Below, piece after piece: positions 33,732 through 46,200 of a DNA stretch of 64,000 bases (position 1 is the stretch's first letter; every line of letters begins with the position of its first letter). Position numbers and translations under genes: made by a program. The DNA comes from Lycium barbarum (lineage: Eukaryota; Streptophyta; Magnoliopsida; Solanales; Solanaceae). The stretch lies in assembly GCF_019175385.1 (NCBI RefSeq), contig NC_083340.1, positions 24,316,336 through 24,380,335 of the forward strand. The letters run 5' to 3'. Below the pieces are notes generated by a model that saw nothing but the letters and a program-made list of their open reading frames with translations, had not been told where the DNA came from and searched no databases.

Positions 33732-36700
33732 TATTACTATTATTATAATTCACAATTTTCTATCATTTCGACATTTTACCAGCTTACGCACACGCATCGC
33801 ATTTATCTTTGCATAATTAAATAATAGTATTTATTTTACTGTGGATTTTCGAAATATTATTGCACGGCTATTACAACGCCATTTTTTAATATGAGCATTA
33901 ATGATTGCATATTTTTATATTAAATAATATTTTAATACAAATTATTTAAATAGGCCTTTATTTTCCCAATGAACTCATATTATTTTCGGACCAATTCGCA
34001 AAACCACATTTTAATTTATGTGACCACATTTTAATTTATGTGGCCACATTTTAATTCACCCCAGCCCATCCTTTTAATTTTGGCCAGCCCATTCACTTAA
34101 TACAAGTCCAAAAGAAATTAAACCAGCCCATTATCCAGTAACCCGGTCCAACCCAAAAAAGGGACCCGACCCGTTTTCTTAATTAATTGAAAACGGGTAG
34201 GGTTCCTATCCCCTTCATTTTCCCTTTCCCCCTTTCGCCGCACTTTTTCCTCCCTCTCTCTCTCTTCACCTCCCTTCTCCCCTCCATTTTCGCCCATACC
34301 CTTTCTCCTCCTTCCTCCCTCTGCTCCCCCACGTTGCCCCCACTTCACCTTGTCGCCCACCACACCTTGTCCCCCCACGCTCCTCTGTCACCCCCACGCC
34401 TCTGTCACCCCACTTCTTCTGTCCCCCCGCTCCTCTCTTTCCTTCTTCAACACAAAAAACCATAAGAACCCTATAAATAGTGGTGGAGTGGAATCGAAAA
34501 AGGGGGGATTTTGTCGGATCGTTGAGAACCCCCAAGAACGAGATCTTTGATTCATAAAATTTCCCCAAACACAACTTGTTTTAACCGCAGAAATCCCCTA
34601 AGAAATATTACTCATAGCCGTTTTGAATCTGTGAAAAATAGCAGTTATTTCAATCCCTTTTTGAATACCCGAAAATACAGTCTTTAATCGTTCAAATTCT
34701 CTTTTGATATCAGTTTCAATTTCCTCGATATTACCTCAAAAAAAAAAATACTCAATCCATTATGTTTTGCTCGTTCGAGTATAAGTACCGAGATTTCGGA
34801 GTTTGTGTTGTTTCGAATGTAGATCGGAGATTCGAGGCCTCATTTCGCTGCACCCGAAGAAGGTCCGTAATTTTCTTGTCCCTTTTAATTTCTTAGTCTC
34901 TGTAGTAGTTAGATGCTAATTGTGTGCTTAGATCAGACTTGATTATGTGGAAAATGTGTTTATTATCTTGGTTTAGTTAGACATACGATATTGTAATTAT
35001 GTTAATACTGTTAGCTTTAGTTTGGATGCGCAATGAGGTCACATTTAGCCTATGATTTTATTGAATAACATACTGTTCTAAGCCTGATTGTATGCTTAAT
35101 TTGCTGTTAATTATATGATTGGCATATTTGTTAGTATAATTTTACTTTAGACATGTACTCGGTTGTGCATCAGCTTAGTATTATGTGTTATAATTAGTAT
35201 ATATTAGCCTTACATTCCTGTAGCATGACTGGAGCATGATTAGTGTACAGTCCATAGAAATATATATGATTTATGATTCATTCTATTTAAATTTCCTAAG
35301 TTAGCTATATGTTCGATTAATGTAGCTATATTCAGCATGTAATGTTAGGCGTGTAACCCTGTTTGGATCTTTATGTTTGTAAGTTTAGGAATGTATGAAA
35401 GTATGTTCGTCTTGTTTTCTTTATGTGGTACTGCCAATATGAGATTCTTTGTATAAATACATGAACTGTCGATTTGAAGATCCCACATCAGTCTTAGCAT
35501 GTTATTCAGTCAAGACTGCCCTCAGAATGCCTATGCTTGGATTGTTTGCTAGTTTAGTTAGCTTGCATATATGATTGAAGCATATGGACACTGTTGTGTG
35601 ATGATGCTATTGAACCATGATGTTAAATTATGTGTAAGTTTGTTTGAGTCTACCTAGACCTAAGGCTATGCCCATTGAGGCTAAATGACATATGAATTGG
35701 CTTATTATATGGTCAAGACCCCCTTTATGCTCCCCTTAATGACCCTGCCTAAGTTACAGAATCTATGTAGTCAAGTTTGTTGTTAAATTGGTTTGTGGAT
35801 CCCTGAGATAACTGTTGGTGGCTGAGATTCAAAGCATTATTTATGATTACCTGCAGTTGGCCTTTGTTGATGAATCATCATGTTATTACTTCGCAGTTGC
35901 CATCTATGGTTATTTATTGTCATTGTTTGTTGTAGCTTGGTCATCAGTTGTTGCTTTGCTCTTAAAAGAAGCATATTGATGCTAGGAACTGATTCTTACA
36001 TTCTTGTGATCGAGTTGCAGCCTCGTTCGCTATTTAAATTGATGCTTAAAATGAGTATGTATGTTACATTTGATGCAATAGCTGCATTTATAAACTTTTC
36101 TGCCTTCTTAGAAGAAACAGATTATTATACTTATCACTGATCTGAGTGAAAACTCCAGGCCTTACACTTGTTTCTGTTTTTTTTTTTTTTCTAATTTCAC
36201 TTGCGTGCTTACATTGGTTTTCTTTTACCCCTATGACCATGAGTTGCATCCCTATGACTACTTTATTACTTTTCTATATGCTGTGTGACTCCATGTAAGT
36301 CTCCCTTTAATTCCCGTTAACGCGTATGTGCGCACCGCTGCTGTTTGCCTACGAATTATGCATATGTATACTCGAAGTACACTTAATGTATATATACATC
36401 ACTTGTGTGCAATGCATAGTCTGTATTTCAGTTTGTTTTGCTCAAATTTCGTGTGTTTGTTGTAAGTATATTCCAGTTGTAAAATCTGCATATAAATGCA
36501 TATCGAAGTTGTGCACTTGGATATACATAATATACATAATCAACAGAGTTGTTTTGAATTCATATATTTGTATGCTTAATCTTATTGACCATATACTAAT
36601 CCCTTTTCTCTCATATCGTTTATGCATGAACCTCATATACGAGTCCGAGGGACTCGTCTTCCGCATTCGCCGATGTTGGGCCAAGGCCCAACGAAACAGC

Positions 36701-38111
36701 CTCTCCTTTTCGTCCAGCCCTTCTTCTCACAGCAAAAGAAAAATGGGAAACACAAGTTCTGGGCCAAGGCCCAATATGCATGACAACAGCAGCAGTCTCG
36801 AATGGGCTGACCCATTTGATATTGCTGGCCTCTTTTTTATTTTATTTTTCTTGCGCATTTAACTTGTACTTATGCAACTAACCCTTTACTTTGTTTTATT
36901 TTCTTAATTTAGACGAATCTTAATGAATTAGTAGTTTTGGTTTTAGTAAGGGGTAGTCAATCTAAGGAAAACTAATAATTAGTTCCGTAAGTTTCATTTT
37001 CTTCTTTTATATTGAAGTTATTTGAAGTATTTATAATATTTAGGATAATTAATTTTCAATAGCATGAAATTCATATTTTTTTGAGTCAAAGGAATCATGT
37101 TTTATTATCTTAGGAATTTCAAAACGTCACTAATACGCAAATAAAACTCAAGTATATTTTATAAACAACTCGTCAAATTTGGAATCAATCATGCATACTT
37201 TTACTAGGCATAATTAATAAGAAAACTCACTTCCTTTTGAATCCTACTATAAGCTTAGATTTTCTTACATTGCTATGTTCACGTTATATTTTATACAAGT
37301 CTTATTTTAAACAACATTTACTGATTTCATATAAAATCTTAGCGACATTTTGAGCTCTATTTAAATAGCATCTAAAATTCTTATTATGCAAAATATCTTT
37401 TACGAGTTTTATTTCTAAATATCATCTTATTTAAAACTTTTAGCAATATTTATAAGTCTTCTTTAAATGGCATTTTATCTTAACAATGCTTGTAAGTTTT
37501 ATTTCATGAAATTATCACATTTCCTACAAATCTTATTAAATACCATTTTCCATTTGAGGCTTCATCAATATTTTCAAGTCTCACTTATTTTTTAGAATTT
37601 TCTTTACGCACGTTATTATGTTTCTGCGAGTATTATTTTAAACAACGCTATTACATTTTCATCTAAAAACCTTAACAACATTCATAAATCATATTTTCAA
37701 AAAATGGCATTTAAAATCTCTTTTTATACAAATTATTATATTTTCTGTAAATCTTATTTTGACCAACATTTTTTTAAAAAAACTTTAGCAATATCTCAAA
37801 ATCATTTTCTAAATTTTAAGCATTATATTTAGCCTCAATTAATTAACCTAAGTTTAATCGGATAACCGTAAGTTAACGGATTTTAAAGGATGCCTAACCC
37901 CTTCCCTTTAGGATAATATAGAGCCCTTACCTAGAATCACACTGGTCAAGCAGACTATTAATTGAGGTTTAGTTTTAACTTTGCCTTAGTTAAACTCTAG
38001 GTGTCCTAATTCACCGTTAAATTAATTAGGTGGCGACTCCTTAAAACAAAATAAATAGGAATCCCCAATATGTCATACCTTAAATCGACCCGGTTAAAAT
38101 GGGGTGTGACA
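33503..38111 (+). repeat. Left LTR of the large non-autonomous element
   Basis: 4609 bp. It holds an (att)n microsatellite at about 33688-33730, a pyrimidine-rich region (34200-34450), and a perfect TATA box at 34471 after which transcription probably starts. The remainder is AT-rich with no conserved protein. Frames up to 178 codons are duplicated in the right LTR simply because the LTRs are the same sequence. Differences from the right LTR were seen at 35048, 35213, 36480, 37293, 37314, 37629 and 37867, plus run-length changes. Confidence 0.93.
34471..34480 (+). promoter_or_regulatory. TATA box in left LTR
   Basis: CTATAAATAG after a C/T-rich stretch, a standard plant TATA context. The same box is at 44034-44043 in the right LTR. 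It would set the U3/R border of the element RNA a few tens of bases downstream. Confidence 0.6.
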
Positions 38112-38114
38112 GCT

Positions 38115-38132
38115 TGGCGACTCCGCTGGGGA
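38115..38132 (+). other. Primer-binding site of the non-autonomous element
   Basis: TGGCGACTCCGCTGGGGA, three bases after the LTR end GTGTGACA. The TGG start matches a tRNA CCA end. Ogre-type elements use a tRNA-Arg primer with a similar site as I recall; the exact tRNA was not checked. Confidence 0.75.
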
Positions 38133-39765
38133 CTTTAGGTTCTTAACCATAACAACTTAGGTTAATAAATAATTTGTTGGATGTTTTGTTTGTTTTGCTT
38201 TATTTATTTTTTTGTATTTTTTGCTTTATATGTTTTTAAATGTTTTATTATTGTTTTATTCTTTATATGCATTTTCTATGTAATATGTATGTTATTGCTT
38301 TCCTTAAATTGGCATTCCGTTCATATTTCTTCCACTCCTGGAAACTCACACATATTCACACACTTAAAGCGGCTTCGCAGTTTGCGCCCGTGCACTACTA
38401 AATTACCTCTTTAGTTGGATTGGTCTTGTGGATTTAGTCGATCGGCGGTGCAGTCGACGGCCACGGACTTTCCACTTCCAAGTTGTCCGCTTGGGGGAGC
38501 CTTGTGTCATAGGAAAACCACTCTTAGTCTACCTAGGTAGAGCGAAAAACAAAACCTTGTAAGGACATGCATCATTTTAAACCTAGGAGGCTTAATACCC
38601 TTGGTGTATTAAGTTCATTAGTCAACCTTACCAAATGTCCAAATGAGTCTATAACTCTAAGTGACACTATTCACTATCTATGTGCATTATTTGAAGGACA
38701 AATATGTGGGATATGTGGACCTAGTACTCTATAGATAAATATTTCAAGGAAATTGACATTTGTTGCAGGTTGCCGTGGAACATTAAATTAATGCCGGAGG
38801 TTGAAGACAACCAAAGGAAATTAGTGAAGTTGAAGTATTAGATATCTTAGGTTGATTTTGAGATGTATTATTGGCATGTAATAATTTTTATTCTTGCAAA
38901 TTACTTTTAGGAGGAGTTGTGGAATGATACATAAAAGACATATTTGTCCTTCAAATATTCGTTAGGCCTACCTCTGGCATAAAGGGGTCCCTTGCATTAT
39001 AAAACGAGATATATTATGTGCAATAATGTGTTTATATGCAATAATATGTCCTTACAGTATACTGACTCATTTTCTTTTTCTTTTTCTTATTTTATTTTTT
39101 TCTTTTTAAACTCATTTTTCAAAACCAAAAGGTTGACTTGTGCTAAAGGGGGACTGTCGGAACATTCATATTTCACACAATCTGAAACCAATAAATTAAA
39201 CTCTGGCTCATCGCTAATCACCTGATTAACCAAAAGACTCGTTCTAAAAATGGAGCAAATTTTGATCAATGCAACCATTTCATCTGAGCCATCTCTTAGT
39301 TTACCAGTAATCCCACATCCTCTAATAAACCAGAAACACATTTGGAGATAATTGCTCGTCTGGAGCGACGAGTTGCTGAATTAAGCCACATGACTCAAAA
39401 CCGGTCATTTTCTCAAAATCCGCCACATATAACTCCATCTCATAGGGTTCGTTAAATTTTGCCTATGCCAGATTCTCAAACCAAGCAAGCTATTTTACCT
39501 CTTCTCGACTAGCTCATTTCAATTTAGGCAACCCATATCGGGTTCGGCCCCCTTTATTAAAAAATCAAAAAAACTCCAAAGTCTTTATTTTTATCACGAA
39601 CTACGTCTGGCCTGATTCCTTTGGGGATACGTAGGCAACCCGAGGCGGGTTCGGCCCTTCTATTTTAAAATTTTTAATATCTTCGATTTGTCCAAACATT
39701 TTGGTTCCTATAAAATATATAAAAAAAATTTGGTCTTCCCACCGCTTAAATTCATGTGTCTTAGT
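38133..39765 (+). other. Interior of the non-autonomous element, leader and eroded region
   Basis: No intact gene. At 39330-39452 one forward frame reads THLEIIARLERRVAELSHMT and on to a stop, a short charged helix-like peptide that could be the last trace of a gag N-terminus; this is tentative. The 39600-39660 block, with gatacgtaggcaacccgagg, recurs in altered form near 42890-42945, and a short version lies at 39521-39550. Confidence 0.5.
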
Positions 39766-39995
39766 ATCTTGAAACTGAGACAAATTTTTGGAAATCGGTC
39801 AAATCACTTTCAAAATTTTTTCATTACAACTTTCTCACTTTTCGATCGTTTAGAACCAAGCGTTTCCAGGACTTGAAACTGGGACAAATTTCGAAGTCGG
39901 TCAAATCACTTTCGAAAACTTTCATTATAAGTTCTTATTTTTCAATTGTCCAGAATCAAGCATCTCTAAGACTGAAACTGGGACAAATTTTTAGA
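39766..39995 (+). repeat. Tandem repeat family A, period about 100 bp
   Basis: The block around ttgaaactgggacaaatttt followed by a ggtcaaatcactttc segment occurs at about 39768 and 39873, and its start again near 39973: two and a part units of about 103 bp. It is diverged between units and non-coding. Confidence 0.7.
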
Positions 39996-40829
39996 AGTAG
40001 CATAAAAGTGGTCTTAAACAAAAGTCCATCCATATTTCTAAAATGTGAGTAAATTCAAAAATCGAGTCTTCTTAATCATGTTACATATTAGAGCCACTAA
40101 GTATTTCCTTTCAAAGTCATCCAAATCTCATTACTTTTATTTTCAAAATACATTTTTTTTTTATAACTGAAACTCCCCGGCAAAGCAAGATATGTGGTGA
40201 GATATCGAAGAACGTGGACGCGACCGAGACAAAAGTCAATTCAAGGGCCAAGTTTCCCGACATGCACAAGTCAACCAATTTTCTTTTAAACTCACAATTT
40301 TTCTTTGTTGAGACAGGTCCAATTAACATGAACACGGTGCATGTATTAAATTATGGGCGTGATCAAAAAGTTAACTTTCTTCAAAATGCAAATACTCTTC
40401 AGCATGGATGCAAAGGTAGCTTATGCCGAACGGTGGGCGTCGTTCCACTCATCACGAAATTTCAATTGCAACAGTGGACACAAGTTCATCTTCTCAACCA
40501 AGGGCTGTAAGTATAATTCTTTTAGACCCAACTATTGATTCTTATCACTAACAGTTGTTTTAGCTCGTGACATTCATCGATGGATCGAATACATATAATC
40601 ATGGACACTGACCTTGATCACCTGTTATTGGTTAGAATTCCTCAATTTCGTCATCACTTCATACATGTTCAAATCATTATCAAATTCTTTTAGAATGAAG
40701 TATGTTAATAAGATAACAAGATCGAAATATTGCATCGTATATCAAATTGTGAGGTTAATTATAGATTTAACCCCCGTCACAATGGGACATCGAGTAAGAT
40801 GTGGATATCTTTTTACAATATTATCTCTA

Positions 40830-41170
40830 AAGTGGACGTGGATTTACATTTATATTGTGGATACGAGTATGGGAGTGGGAGTAGAATTATATTACAAAAA
40901 TATACATATAATTGTAGAAAGTGGATACAGATTTATGTTTCGAAAGTAAAAGTGAATTTATTTTTGCGCCGTATAATGCAGACGTGAAAGTAGATGTAAA
41001 TTTACTGTTGTACCGTATAATACGGACGTCAAAGTCGACGTGGATTTATATTTTGTACCGTGAAATGCGGACGTAGATTTATATTTTGAACTGTGAAAGT
41101 GGACTTGGATTTATTTTTCTGCACCCTGAAAGTGGATGTGGATTTACATTTTTGCACCATGGGAAGTGGA
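40830..41170 (+). repeat. Tandem repeat family B, period about 40-50 bp
   Basis: Degenerate units built on aaagtggacgtggatttata and ttttgcaccgtgaa recur from about 40830 up to the border of the next array. Roughly seven or eight units with many substitutions and small indels. It looks older than the adjoining array. Confidence 0.7.
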
Positions 41171-41179
41171 CATGATATA

Positions 41180-42476
41180 GGCACCCACCTTAGAATGCGG
41201 GTATTTCAATGTTCAATTCAGGCACCCACCTTAGAATGCGGGTATGTCAATTTTCAATTTAGGCACCCACCTTAGAATGCGGGTATTTCAAAATTTAATT
41301 TGGGCACCCACCTTAGAATGCGGGTATGTCAATTTTCAATTTTAGGCACCCACCTTAGAATGCGGGTATTTCAATGTTCAATTTAGGCACCCACCTTAGA
41401 ATGCGGGTATGTCAATTTCAATCCAGGCACCCACCTTAGAATGCGGGTATTTCAATGTTCAATTCAGGCACCCACCTTAGAATGCGGGTATTTCAATGTT
41501 CAAATTAGGCACCCACCTTAGAATGCGGGTATGTCAATTTTCAATTTAGGCACCCACCTTAGAATGCGGGTATTTCAATGTTCAATTCAGGCACCCACCT
41601 TAGAATGCGGGTATTTCAATGTTCAAATTAGGCACCCACCTTAGAATGCGGGTATGTCAATTTTCAATTTAGGCACCCACCTTAGAATGCGGGTATTTCA
41701 ATGTTCAGTTCAGGCACCCACCTCCGAATGCGGGTATCTTATATTTCAAGTTCAGGCACCCACCTCCGAATGCGGGTATCTTATATTTCAGTTCAGGCGC
41801 CCACCTCCGAATGCGGGTATCTTCTATTTCAAGTTCAGGCGCCCACCTCCGAATGCGGGTATCTTATATTTCAAGTTCAGGCGCCCACCTCCGAATGCGG
41901 GTATCTTATATTTCAAGTTCAGGCACCCACCTCCGAATGCGGGTATCTTATATTTCAGTTCAGGCGCCCACCTCCGAATGCGGGTATCTTATATTTCAGT
42001 TCAGGCACCCACCTCCGAATGCGGGTATCTTATATTTCAAGTTCAGGCACCCACCTCCGAATGCGGGTATCTTATGTTTCAGTTCAGGCGCCCACCTCCG
42101 AATGCGGGTATCTCATATTTCAAGTTCAGGCACCCACCTCCGAATGCGGGTATCTTATATTTCAGTTCAGGCGCCCACCTCCGAATGCGGGTATCTTATA
42201 TTTCAAGTTCAGGCGCCCACCTCCGAATGCGGGTATCTTATATTTCAAGTTCAGGCACCCACCTCCGAATGCGGGTATCTTATATTTCAGTTCAGGCACC
42301 CACCTCCGAATGCGGGTATTTTATATTTCAGTTCAGGCGCCCACCTCCGAATGCGGGTATTTTATATTTCAGTTCAGGCGCCCACCTCCGAATGCGGGTA
42401 TTTTATATTCAAGTTCAGGCACCGACCTCCGAATGCGGGTATTTTATATTTCAATTCGGGCACCCACCTCCGAATG
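41180..42476 (+). repeat. Tandem repeat family C: about 31 copies of a 41-42-bp unit
   Basis: Each unit has the core ggcacccacc, then ttag or tccg, then aatgcgggta and an AT-rich spacer ending ttca. Units before about 41705 are mainly the ttag type with a tcaatgttcaatt spacer; later ones are the tccg type with a cttatatttcaagtt spacer and much higher similarity. The period of 41 or 42 is not a multiple of three in all units, and units contain no stops in the forward direction, so all three forward frames stay open for hundreds of codons. The frames are an effect of the repeat, not evidence of a protein. Confidence 0.95.
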
Positions 42477-43027
42477 TGGACTCAACTTTCGAAACAGGGT
42501 TTGCAAGTGTAACTTCTCCAACTCTGTCTTATTTACACCTATATTTCTTTATTGCTAACAATTGTTTTTAGCTGGTGGCTTTGAACAAATATCGAAGTTG
42601 GCATCACGCATCAAATCGTGGAACTATTTCTTCTGCAGCGAACTGGGGCAAGTTGTCGGGAAGGATAATCAGACTTCCCGACACGGGTCAAAGATCTACC
42701 TCGAACACTCGTCTCTAATTACAAGTATTCTCTTGCGTTCCAACAATTCAATTTTCAGAATTCTCAAGTTTCTATCATAATACCCCGTGTCATCATAATT
42801 CGACAGTAGGACAATATTTTGCAAGATTCGCGCCAATCGGGGTTCATTAGTCATAAGGTGTCGTAGTTGTCCCAGAATTACACTCGACCTGATTCTCGTG
42901 CAACCCGAGATATGTAGGCAACTCAGAGACCGGAGTTTGGTCATATTCTTCTCAAGTTCCCTTTAGCCGGGACAAAATAGGCTATGGAGTCAACGTCTTT
43001 GCCCGACAACTCTTTTCATCATTACCG
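42477..43027 (+). other. Interior end of the non-autonomous element
   Basis: No gene. At about 42888-42945 a variant of the gattc...atatgtaggcaact motif found at 39600-39660 recurs. Confidence 0.5.
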
Positions 43028-43044
43028 GGCAAAGAGGGACAAGT
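43028..43044 (+). other. Polypurine tract of the non-autonomous element
   Basis: gcaaagagggacaagt directly before TGTTGACACCC of the right LTR; purine-rich, and typical of Tat-type elements. Confidence 0.8.
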
Positions 43045-43226
43045 TGTTGACACCCAATTTTGTCCCGCCTCTCCTCCGAAATACCTATTTATGTTTCTAA
43101 TATTTTTGGAAAATAAAAAAAATATACATTATGTTTTACTATAATTATTAGCCTTTTATCAATACCGGCACTGCATTATTCTATTACAGTTACTAGCTAT
43201 CCTCATCATCATTTATCATTTATCAC

Positions 43227-43294
<68 letters not shown>

Positions 43295-46200
43295 TATTAC
43301 TATTATTATAATTCACAATTTTCTATCATTTCGACATTTTACCAGCTTACGCACACGCATCGCATTTATCTTTGCATAATTAAATAATAGTATTTATTTT
43401 ACTGTGGATTTTCGAAATATTATTGCACGGCTATTACAACGCCATTTTTTAATATGAGCATTAATGATTGCATATTTTTATATTAAATAATATTTTAATA
43501 CAAATTATTTAAATAGGCCTTTATTTTCCCAATGAACTCATATTATTTTCGGACCAATTCGCAAAACCACATTTTAATTTATGTGACCACATTTTAATTT
43601 ATGTGGCCACATTTTAATTCACCCCAGCCCATCCTTTTAATTTTGGCCAGCCCATTCACTTAATACAAGTCCAAAAGAAATTAAACCAGCCCATTATCCA
43701 GTAACCCGGTCCAACCCAAAAAAGGGACCCGACCCGTTTTCTTAATTAATTGAAAACGGGTAGGGTTCCTATCCCCTTCATTTTCCCTTTCCCCCTTTCG
43801 CCGCACTTTTTCCTCCCTCTCTCTCTCTTCACCTCCCTTCTCCCCTCCATTTTCGCCCATACCCTTTCTCCTCCTTCCTCCCTCTGCTCCCCCACGTTGC
43901 CCCCACTTCACCTTGTCGCCCACCACACCTTGTCCCCCCACGCTCCTCTGTCACCCCCACGCCTCTGTCACCCCACTTCTTCTGTCCCCCCGCTCCTCTC
44001 TTTCCTTCTTCAACACAAAAAACCATAAGAACCCTATAAATAGTGGTGGAGTGGAATCGAAAAAGGGGGGATTTTGTCGGATCGTTGAGAACCCCCAAGA
44101 ACGAGATCTTTGATTCATAAAATTTCCCCAAACACAACTTGTTTTAACCGCAGAAATCCCCTAAGAAATATTACTCATAGCCGTTTTGAATCTGTGAAAA
44201 ATAGCAGTTATTTCAATCCCTTTTTGAATACCCGAAAATACAGTCTTTAATCGTTCAAATTCTCTTTTGATATCAGTTTCAATTTCCTCGATATTACCTC
44301 AAAAAAAAAAATACTCAATCCATTATGTTTTGCTCGTTCGAGTATAAGTACCGAGATTTCGGAGTTTGTGTTGTTTCGAATGTAGATCGGAGATTCGAGG
44401 CCTCATTTCGCTGCACCCGAAGAAGGTCCGTAATTTTCTTGTCCCTTTTAATTTCTTAGTCTCTGTAGTAGTTAGATGCTAATTGTGTGCTTAGATCAGA
44501 CTTGATTATGTGGAAAATGTGTTTATTATCTTGGTTTAGTTAGACATACGATATTGTAATTATGTTAATACTGTTAGCTTTAGTTTGGATGCGCAATGAG
44601 GTCACATTTAACCTATGATTTTATTGAATAACATACTGTTCTAAGCCTGATTGTATGCTTAATTTGCTGTTAATTATATGATTGGCATATTTGTTAGTAT
44701 AATTTTACTTTAGACATGTACTCGGTTGTGCATCAGCTTAGTATTATGTGTTATAATTAGTATATATTAGCCTTAAATTCCTGTAGCATGACTGGAGCAT
44801 GATTAGTGTACAGTCCATAGAAATATATATGATTTATGATTCATTCTATTTAAATTTCCTAAGTTAGCTATATGTTCGATTAATGTAGCTATATTCAGCA
44901 TGTAATGTTAGGCGTGTAACCCTGTTTGGATCTTTATGTTTGTAAGTTTAGGAATGTATGAAAGTATGTTCGTCTTGTTTTCTTTATGTGGTACTGCCAA
45001 TATGAGATTCTTTGTATAAATACATGAACTGTCGATTTGAAGATCCCACATCAGTCTTAGCATGTTATTCAGTCAAGACTGCCCTCAGAATGCCTATGCT
45101 TGGATTGTTTGCTAGTTTAGTTAGCTTGCATATATGATTGAAGCATATGGACACTGTTGTGTGATGATGCTATTGAACCATGATGTTAAATTATGTGTAA
45201 GTTTGTTTGAGTCTACCTAGACCTAAGGCTATGCCCATTGAGGCTAAATGACATATGAATTGGCTTATTATATGGTCAAGACCCCCTTTATGCTCCCCTT
45301 AATGACCCTGCCTAAGTTACAGAATCTATGTAGTCAAGTTTGTTGTTAAATTGGTTTGTGGATCCCTGAGATAACTGTTGGTGGCTGAGATTCAAAGCAT
45401 TATTTATGATTACCTGCAGTTGGCCTTTGTTGATGAATCATCATGTTATTACTTCGCAGTTGCCATCTATGGTTATTTATTGTCATTGTTTGTTGTAGCT
45501 TGGTCATCAGTTGTTGCTTTGCTCTTAAAAGAAGCATATTGATGCTAGGAACTGATTCTTACATTCTTGTGATCGAGTTGCAGCCTCGTTCGCTATTTAA
45601 ATTGATGCTTAAAATGAGTATGTATGTTACATTTGATGCAATAGCTGCATTTATAAACTTTTCTGCCTTCTTAGAAGAAACAGATTATTATACTTATCAC
45701 TGATCTGAGTGAAAACTCCAGGCCTTACACTTGTTTCTGTTTTTTTTTTTTTCTAATTTCACTTGCGTGCTTACATTGGTTTTCTTTTACCCCTATGACC
45801 ATGAGTTGCATCCCTATGACTACTTTATTACTTTTCTATATGCTGTGTGACTCCATGTAAGTCTCCCTTTAATTCCCGTTAACGCGTATGTGCGCACCGC
45901 TGCTGTTTGCCTACGAATTATGCATATGTATACTCGAAGTACACTTAATGTATATATACATCACTTGTGTGCAATGCATAGTCTGTATTTCAGTTTGTTT
46001 TGCTCAAATTTCGTGTGTTTGTTGTAAGTATATTCCAGTTGAAAAATCTGCATATAAATGCATATCGAAGTTGTGCACTTGGATATACATAATATACATA
46101 ATCAACAGAGTTGTTTTGAATTCATATATTTGTATGCTTAATCTTATTGACCATATACTAATCCCTTTTCTCTCATATCGTTTATGCATGAACCTCATAT

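Noticed and set aside
34118..34574. Gly/Arg- and Pro-rich frames on both strands, repeated near 43.7-44.1 kb
   Set aside because: They come from a pyrimidine-rich segment upstream of the LTR TATA box; low complexity, overlapping in opposite directions.
36326..36862. A 178-codon frame, repeated at 45888-46424
   Set aside because: Lies in the LTR of the non-autonomous element and is duplicated only because the LTRs are. Composition is AT-rich, with no domain.
41180..42476. CRISPR-like array
   Set aside because: Spacers between the conserved cores are nearly identical from unit to unit and the genome is a plant; it is an ordinary tandem repeat.
41654..42571. Long overlapping open frames (up to 305 codons) with a repetitive PPPNAGI-type peptide
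   Set aside because: They exist in all three forward frames because the 41-42-bp repeat unit has no forward stops. No promoter, no splice signals and no known repeat-protein fold support a gene.
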